This document shows, piece by piece, positions 59,600 through 64,000 of a stretch of 64,000 bases of DNA. How positions within the stretch are numbered: position 1 is the stretch's first letter; each line of letters starts with the position of its first letter. A model generated the notes under the pieces. That model saw only the letters and a program-made list of their open reading frames with translations, was not told where the DNA came from and did no database searches. The stretch comes from Polytrichum commune (Eukaryota; Streptophyta; Polytrichopsida; Polytrichales; Polytrichaceae): NCBI GenBank assembly GCA_950295325.1, contig OX485806.1, positions 49,471,169-49,535,168 of the forward strand. Reading direction: 5' to 3'. The translations under genes and the position numbers were made by a program.

Positions 59600-60390
59600 T
59601 CGTGCGGTTGGGGGCCAATTCCCGAGGCATACAAAACCCCAGCCGTCACAACTTTTCGCTCTTTCTCTCTCTCTCCGCGCCAAGCATTCGCTCCGCGCCT
59701 CTTGTGGAAGCGCCGCCTCTCCTGAAGCGCCGCTTTCGCGAAGCGCCGTGGCGATTCAGGGTGGCGATTTTCTTCTCTTCCCTCCCTTCTTGTTGCTTTG
59801 GCGCCTACTGATTCTTCTCCTTCCCTCCCTTCTCTTGCTGTAGAAGTTAGGAAGTGTTTGCAATAGAACAGAAACCTAAGGAGAGAGTTTTAGAGTGCGT
59901 GAGAGTTAGTAGAGTGATTGTTGTAGAGTGAAGTAAGTAGAAGATTGTTGAAGGGTTTTCCAACATTCTAAGCTTGCGGGTTTTGGAGGCTGTATTGTAG
60001 TTGGAGAGTTTGTGAGATTTAGGAGTTCTATAAGATAATCAGGAGGTGTTTGAGAGATACAAAAGTCATTTGAGAGAGTCAGTCATTGTTTTGAGAGATT
60101 CACTTGTTCTTAGGGATTCAGAGGTTGTTTGAAACACTCAATTGTTGTTTGAGAGATATCTAAGTCATTTGAGAGAGTCAGTTATTGTTTTGAGAGATTC
60201 ACTTGTTCTTAGAGATTCAGAGGTTGTTTGAAGTATTGAATTGTTGTTTGAGAGATTCAAAAGAGATCTAGGAGTTGTATGAGAGATTGTGGATTTGTGT
60301 GAGAGGTTACATTCAACTGTTTCTGTGTTATTGGAAGAAGAACACCTGTTCTAAAGCAACTGTTTACAACAACTGCTACATACAACAAAG
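59600..60390 (+). promoter_or_regulatory. Probable promoter and leader exon of the ParB-like gene
   Basis: A CT-rich and GC-rich stretch at 59.6-59.85 kb is followed by transcribed-looking sequence. The leader probably ends at 60390 with CAACAAAG/GTATTTTC, the donor matching the TTACAG acceptor just before ATG 61059. It includes a tandem repeat of about 98 bp (60071-60265) built of GAGAGATTCA and TTGTTTGA words. The transcription start is unknown. Confidence 0.4.
60071..60265. repeat. Tandem repeat, ~98 bp unit, two copies
   Basis: Both copies contain TTGAGAGAGTCAGTYATTG and AGATTCACTTGTTCTTAG. They are flanked by further shorter GAGAGATTC repeats on both sides. Confidence 0.8.
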
Positions 60391-60511
60391 GTATTTTCTT
60401 TTATTATATGCAATAAGTGTTTGTCAATTGAAGGTATTGTAGCATACACAACGCATAAGCATTGTATATGCTACGTGCCAACTTTTAAAAATTACATTAA
60501 AATAGGAAAGT

Positions 60512-61028
60512 TTGGGGAGACGACCCAAACACGGCCACAGGTTTGGGTCGGTCGACCCAAACACAGCCTCTTGTTTGGGTCGACCGACCCAAACACAGCC
60601 TCTTGTTTGGGTCGACCGACCCAAACACAGTCTCTTGTTTGGGTCGACCGACCCAAACACAAAACAAAGCATCATGTTTGGGCCGAACGACCCAAACACA
60701 GCCTCTTGTTTGGGTCGACCGACCCAAACACAAAACAAAGCATCATGTTTGGGCCGAACGACCCAAACAACGTCTTCTAATTATAAACTCATAAAGAAAT
60801 CCATGATTTTTGCATCAATATAAAATTCACATCCACTAAAAAATAATAATCAAGGAATGTATCAAGGAAAAGTATCAAGTAATCCTGCATGTCACAAACA
60901 ATATAAAATGCAAATCCACCCAATAATCAAAACATTCTTATTATCAATACAAATGATGCTGAAATATATAAATATACAATCCACCTAAACCTATTCATGT
61001 CGTAGATGTTTGGGTCGAACGACCGAAA
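60512..61028. repeat. Nine dyads inside the leader intron of the ParB-like gene
   Basis: Sites begin at about 60512 (degenerate), 60542, 60574, 60606, 60638, 60677 (variant TTTGGGCCGAACGACCCAAA), 60709, 60748 (variant) and 61009 (degenerate). Spacing is exactly 32 bp for the first regular ones, with ACACAGCCTCTTG between them, then 39/32/39 bp. The unit sequence is unrelated to the 64-68 bp unit at 56 kb apart from the dyad. Intron borders inferred: 60391-61058. Confidence 0.92.
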
Positions 61029-61058
61029 CTAACATTGCACATTATTTTCTTACAGATG

Positions 61059-63969
61059 GCTCCAAAGAAAAGACCCGGCGAAAGGTGGTTCATGCCTGCG
61101 CCGGACATGTTGTGGCAGGAGCACGAAACCCCGCAGGATGACTCCTATTCCCCTAAGGACGGGCTTGTCCTCGCGTGGTCTATACAAGTGGTTAAGGGTT
61201 CGCAATACAAAATGATTTTTGTTGTGAAGGTTGGGACCGTGGAGAAGCACACATGGGCTACTCTTACGGGGTGGGAGGTGGCATCGGTTCAGTCTCTTGG
61301 AGACTACGTGGATGTCATCCTCGAGAACAATGCTGTCCAGAACGCGCATATGTTTATGCACCAGTTCTCCAAACCCTTTGACGCTATCTATGCAAAAGAA
61401 ACATGTGTAGAACCAGACGTCATCAAACCGGAGTCTATATTCATCGATAACAGTACATCGAACACAAAGATGTCGAGCAGATTCACGAAACTAAAGCATG
61501 CAATCAGCGTGCTCAACAAAGCCCTGCAGAGCAAAACCAAGTCTCAGCAACCCGTGAGGCGGAAAGCAACCACAGAGGAAGGAGCAGGGTCGTCAAGACC
61601 TCAATCGGTGAGGAAGCCGCGACCAGTACCGGCTGACTCGCGGAGGACCACTCCCTCTCAAACACCTGCGGATAGCGAGACGCCTACACCTTCTGGGAGC
61701 CGTCAAACAACTCCATCCAAGAGGGGGAGAGAGTCATCTGTGATGACTGACGAGCCAGTCTCACCGGAGTTGCGCATGCCGAAGCCCGGCGAAGATGTGG
61801 ATGCAGGGGAGCTGCAGAAAATCGTGAACAATTTCACGACGAAATGCTCCCACTGTTTTTTCATGGGCAGGGATTTTAAGTTCGACGTGAACATCAGCCA
61901 GTGCCATCTAGCGCCACCGGAGAAGTGTGTCCGGGCAAAGGAGGACGCCTACGTTGACTGGATAATCGCGCAGATCGTTTGCGAGCAGTTTAAAGACGAC
62001 AGGCAAACGATAGTAGTGATGCCACAGGGTCTCAAGAAAATGCCTACACCTGAAATGTGGCCCACAATTCAGAAGGGCGATTTTGGCTCATAGACGGCCA
62101 GCACAGCGTGGAGGCATCCAAGAAAATCCAACTCATGAATGAGTGGGATGATCCGAACAATCAGAAGGAAAAACTGAAGGTTTGGAAGGCACTAGTGGTG
62201 TGGTCTGACGACGAGACCAAGCTCAGCGACATCTCCCGGTACTTCAATATGGGAAATAAGAAGAGGGCCTACCAAGCTTCCTGGATAAGGAATATCATGG
62301 CCTCGCGGGAGGTGTGGGAGTTCTATGGTAGGCCTCCCAAGGAGAGGGAGAATGCAAAGGACAAGAATCCCAAATGGGAGGTGAGTATTGTTTAGGTCGA
62401 CCGACCCAAACTCCTGATGCAGCCTTGTTTATTTAGTTTGGGTCGACCGACCCAAACTCCTGATGCAGCTAGTTTATTTAGTTTGGGTCGACCGACCCAA
62501 ACTCCTGATGCAGCTAATTTATTTAGTTTGGGTCGATCGACCCAAACTGTTGTTGCAGATGTTGGTCATGATATGGGTTGGAAATCACATGTACATATCT
62601 AACACGCATTCAAATGTTCTGTTTTGTGGACGTGCAGGATTTCAAATACCAAATGATCAACAAATTCTCCTCCATTGATAATTCGAGCCACAAGCAGAAT
62701 AAATACAGCGACCTCAAGGGGGAGATTTACTTGATTATAGCATCTGACTCAGTTTGGAGGAAGTGGAAAACCGTGTTTGAAAAGCACGAGACGGGGGATT
62801 TGATCGACCCCGACAATGGCATTTTCTTCAGCCAAACCTCGCGCTTCAAGCAGATGAAGCCTCTCGTGAGAGAGTTCTTTAGAACTCTTCAAGGGCTGTC
62901 AGAGACGGAGGTGGAGAAGGCGGCATCTCACATCCTGCACGTGGCACCCACGGCGAAGAGGTGTTGGGTGCACCCAAAGATTGTCTTCCAAAAGCCCAAA
63001 TCCTTCGTTCCTTCATGCTACACCATGAAGGAATGGACGGATAACAGGAAAAAGAAGACGACTATCGTGCAGGAGCTGCATAAACTAGTGCCAGAGAGGA
63101 ATATTGTCGTGGACGGCGAGGTCCATGAGGCTAACTGGAGAGCATTCAAAGCTGAATATAAGTTCACCAGTGCCTCCATGGCGGCTCTAATAAGGGAAGC
63201 GGGGGACGACTTCTTGCGGGCCAAGATGGTGAAGGGTGGGAAGAACCGGGCGCTTCCGGATCACACAGCGCGTGCGTTCTCGAACTTCATCAAGGAGAAG
63301 AAGATTGTCCAGTTTGAAGGGGAAGCGTACTTCAACCTTGTCACCGCCGACCCGTTGAAAATTCAGGGCTGGCCAGGTCAAGACGCCAGAATGGCGATAA
63401 GAACGAAAGCAAGGGACCGCTTTCCTTTTGGGATGATTGATTTCAGGAATATTCCTGGAAGCTCATTTGAGGGCACGATGAGCACCCTCTTCTATGACCC
63501 CTTCCTATCTAAGTTCGTCGATTATGCAAGCCCTAAGTTCAGGGAGGTAGATATCTGGCTTTGGATAGTCGAGGATAGGAGGGCGGAGCAGGTGTACGAG
63601 CTTGTCCGGAAACTGCAGCCGGAGTATGCAGTCTCCAAGTCTCACTACATCGCCGCACCGGCGGAGGGAGCTTACATGACGTTGAGGGACAAGAAGACCA
63701 AGTTCGTCAACGTCTTGTGTTTGTACTTCGTGTACAAAGCGGAGTTGCTGAAGGTGCCGAACCACCCTATATCCCGGATGGACAAACTCTTCCAAGTTCC
63801 AGAAGGGTTGGGTGTCAACAAGTGCCTCTACGACGAGGCTAAATACGCGAACTATCCTTTAGATGAGCTGCGGATGGAATTTTACGTGAGAATGATGAGG
63901 ACGCTGACGAGGAGAGGGGATTGCATCTTCAACGTCTTCGGAGGCTCTAAACCTATCTATGCTGCCATG
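61059..63969 (+). CDS. ParB-like / DNA-methyltransferase-like protein, partial, one frameshift
   Basis: Exon 61059-62380, intron 62381-62637 (GAG/GTGAGT, GTGCAG/GAT), exon 62638-63969 (ATG/GTAAGC), continuing beyond the window. A Ser/Thr/Pro-rich linker of about residues 165-240 precedes the domain. The ParB-like region has DWIIAQIVCEQF, IVVMPQGL and FWLIDGQHSVEASKK, then a helical part with LSDISRYFNMGNKK. The second exon (444 residues) ends GDCIFNVFGGSKPIYAAM, resembling motif I of DNA methyltransferases (FxGxG). FYDPF is a weak candidate for the DPPY motif; order IV then I would fit beta-class enzymes. A one-base deficit in a T4 run at about 62083 breaks the frame just before WLIDGQ, so this copy may be a pseudogene. 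A role in binding or modifying the nearby dyads is inference. Confidence 0.55.
62391..62546. repeat. Four dyads inside the second intron of the ParB-like gene
   Basis: Sites 62391-62410 (one mismatch), 62437-62456, 62482-62501 and 62527-62546, each 45-46 bp apart, with the unit CTCCTGATGCAGCTAGTTTA. They occupy most of the 257-bp intron (62381-62637) and begin only 10 bp after the splice donor. Confidence 0.93.
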
Positions 63970-64000
63970 GTAAGCGACTTTCTATAACTCGTGCGCAGTT

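Noticed and set aside
60421-60823. Repetitive proteins of ~80-120 residues around the second dyad array
   Set aside because: Same explanation: the 32/39-bp repeat lacks stops in several frames. The region is better read as an intron.
47997-62546. CRISPR array, considered because of short palindromic repeats at regular spacing
   Set aside because: The spacers are themselves repeated, not unique, there are no cas genes and the context is a plant nuclear genome.
61050-63795. Minus-strand frames opposite the ParB-like gene
   Set aside because: Antisense shadows. The plus strand has the conserved motifs and correct splice sites.
1-64000. tRNA or rRNA genes
   Set aside because: No cloverleaf with a GGTTCRA-type arm or conserved rRNA segment was recognised by eye; a covariance-model search was not possible.

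Overview
The window looks like low-gene-density nuclear DNA from a land plant. The evidence is one ordinary plant gene (an ArfGAP of the AGD6/AGD7 type with GT-AG introns), surrounded by AT-rich DNA full of decayed plant transposons: Ty3/gypsy including chromoviruses, Ty1/copia, PIF/Harbinger, a GCM1/WRKY-zinc-finger MULE type and small terminal-inverted-repeat elements. There are also short interstitial runs of the plant telomere unit CCCTAAA. The lineage cannot be fixed from the sequence. The transposase types and the ParB/methyltransferase-like gene make me lean to a seed-free plant, but that is inference.

Layout. 1-11 kb: AT-rich DNA with a TIR element (479-1424), a gypsy integrase relic (2066-2993), a PIF/Harbinger relic (about 6.9-7.4 kb) and an internally deleted chromovirus between two LTRs (8838-10322). 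11-15 kb: the three-exon ArfGAP gene, the only clear host gene. 16-23 kb: a PIF/Harbinger relic, a copia 3' end with its LTR, a copia gag relic, a dispersed ~210 bp repeat and a MITE. 24-44 kb: nested LTR retrotransposon debris, including solo LTRs with exact 5-bp target-site duplications (TTAGA, TGGAT; a third with GCAAT lies at 46.6 kb), two gypsy lineages and large GC-rich LTRs.

44-64 kb is the unusual part. Two segments start with the same terminus (CACTATATTCGTTAAATTGA at 44254 and 51968), each inserted into an older relic. About 530 bp inside each terminus a minus-strand gene ends: an FCP1-like phosphatase-domain gene (44.8-46.6 kb, broken) and an apparently intact 1001-residue two-exon protein that I assign to the DUF7869-type presumed transposases (52.5-55.6 kb). 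Further right, on the plus strand, lies a gene with a ParB-like domain (FWLIDGQHSVEA) followed by a probable degenerate DNA-methyltransferase-like region (ending FNVFGGSKPIYAAM). It runs off the window end.

The most striking signal is a 20-bp dyad, TTTGGGTCG-NN-CGACCCAAA, present about 31 times between 47997 and 62546 and seen nowhere else in the window. It lies upstream of the phosphatase-like gene, in a 16-copy array upstream of the DUF7869 gene, and inside both visible introns of the ParB-like gene. The repeat unit around the dyad differs in each array (periods of about 56-77, 32-43 and 45 bp), while the dyad arms stay the same and the central two bases vary. That is how a binding site for a dimeric protein would look. 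One candidate reading is a multigene mobile element or family whose ParB-like protein and/or transposase recognises this dyad. This is a hypothesis, not a demonstrated system.
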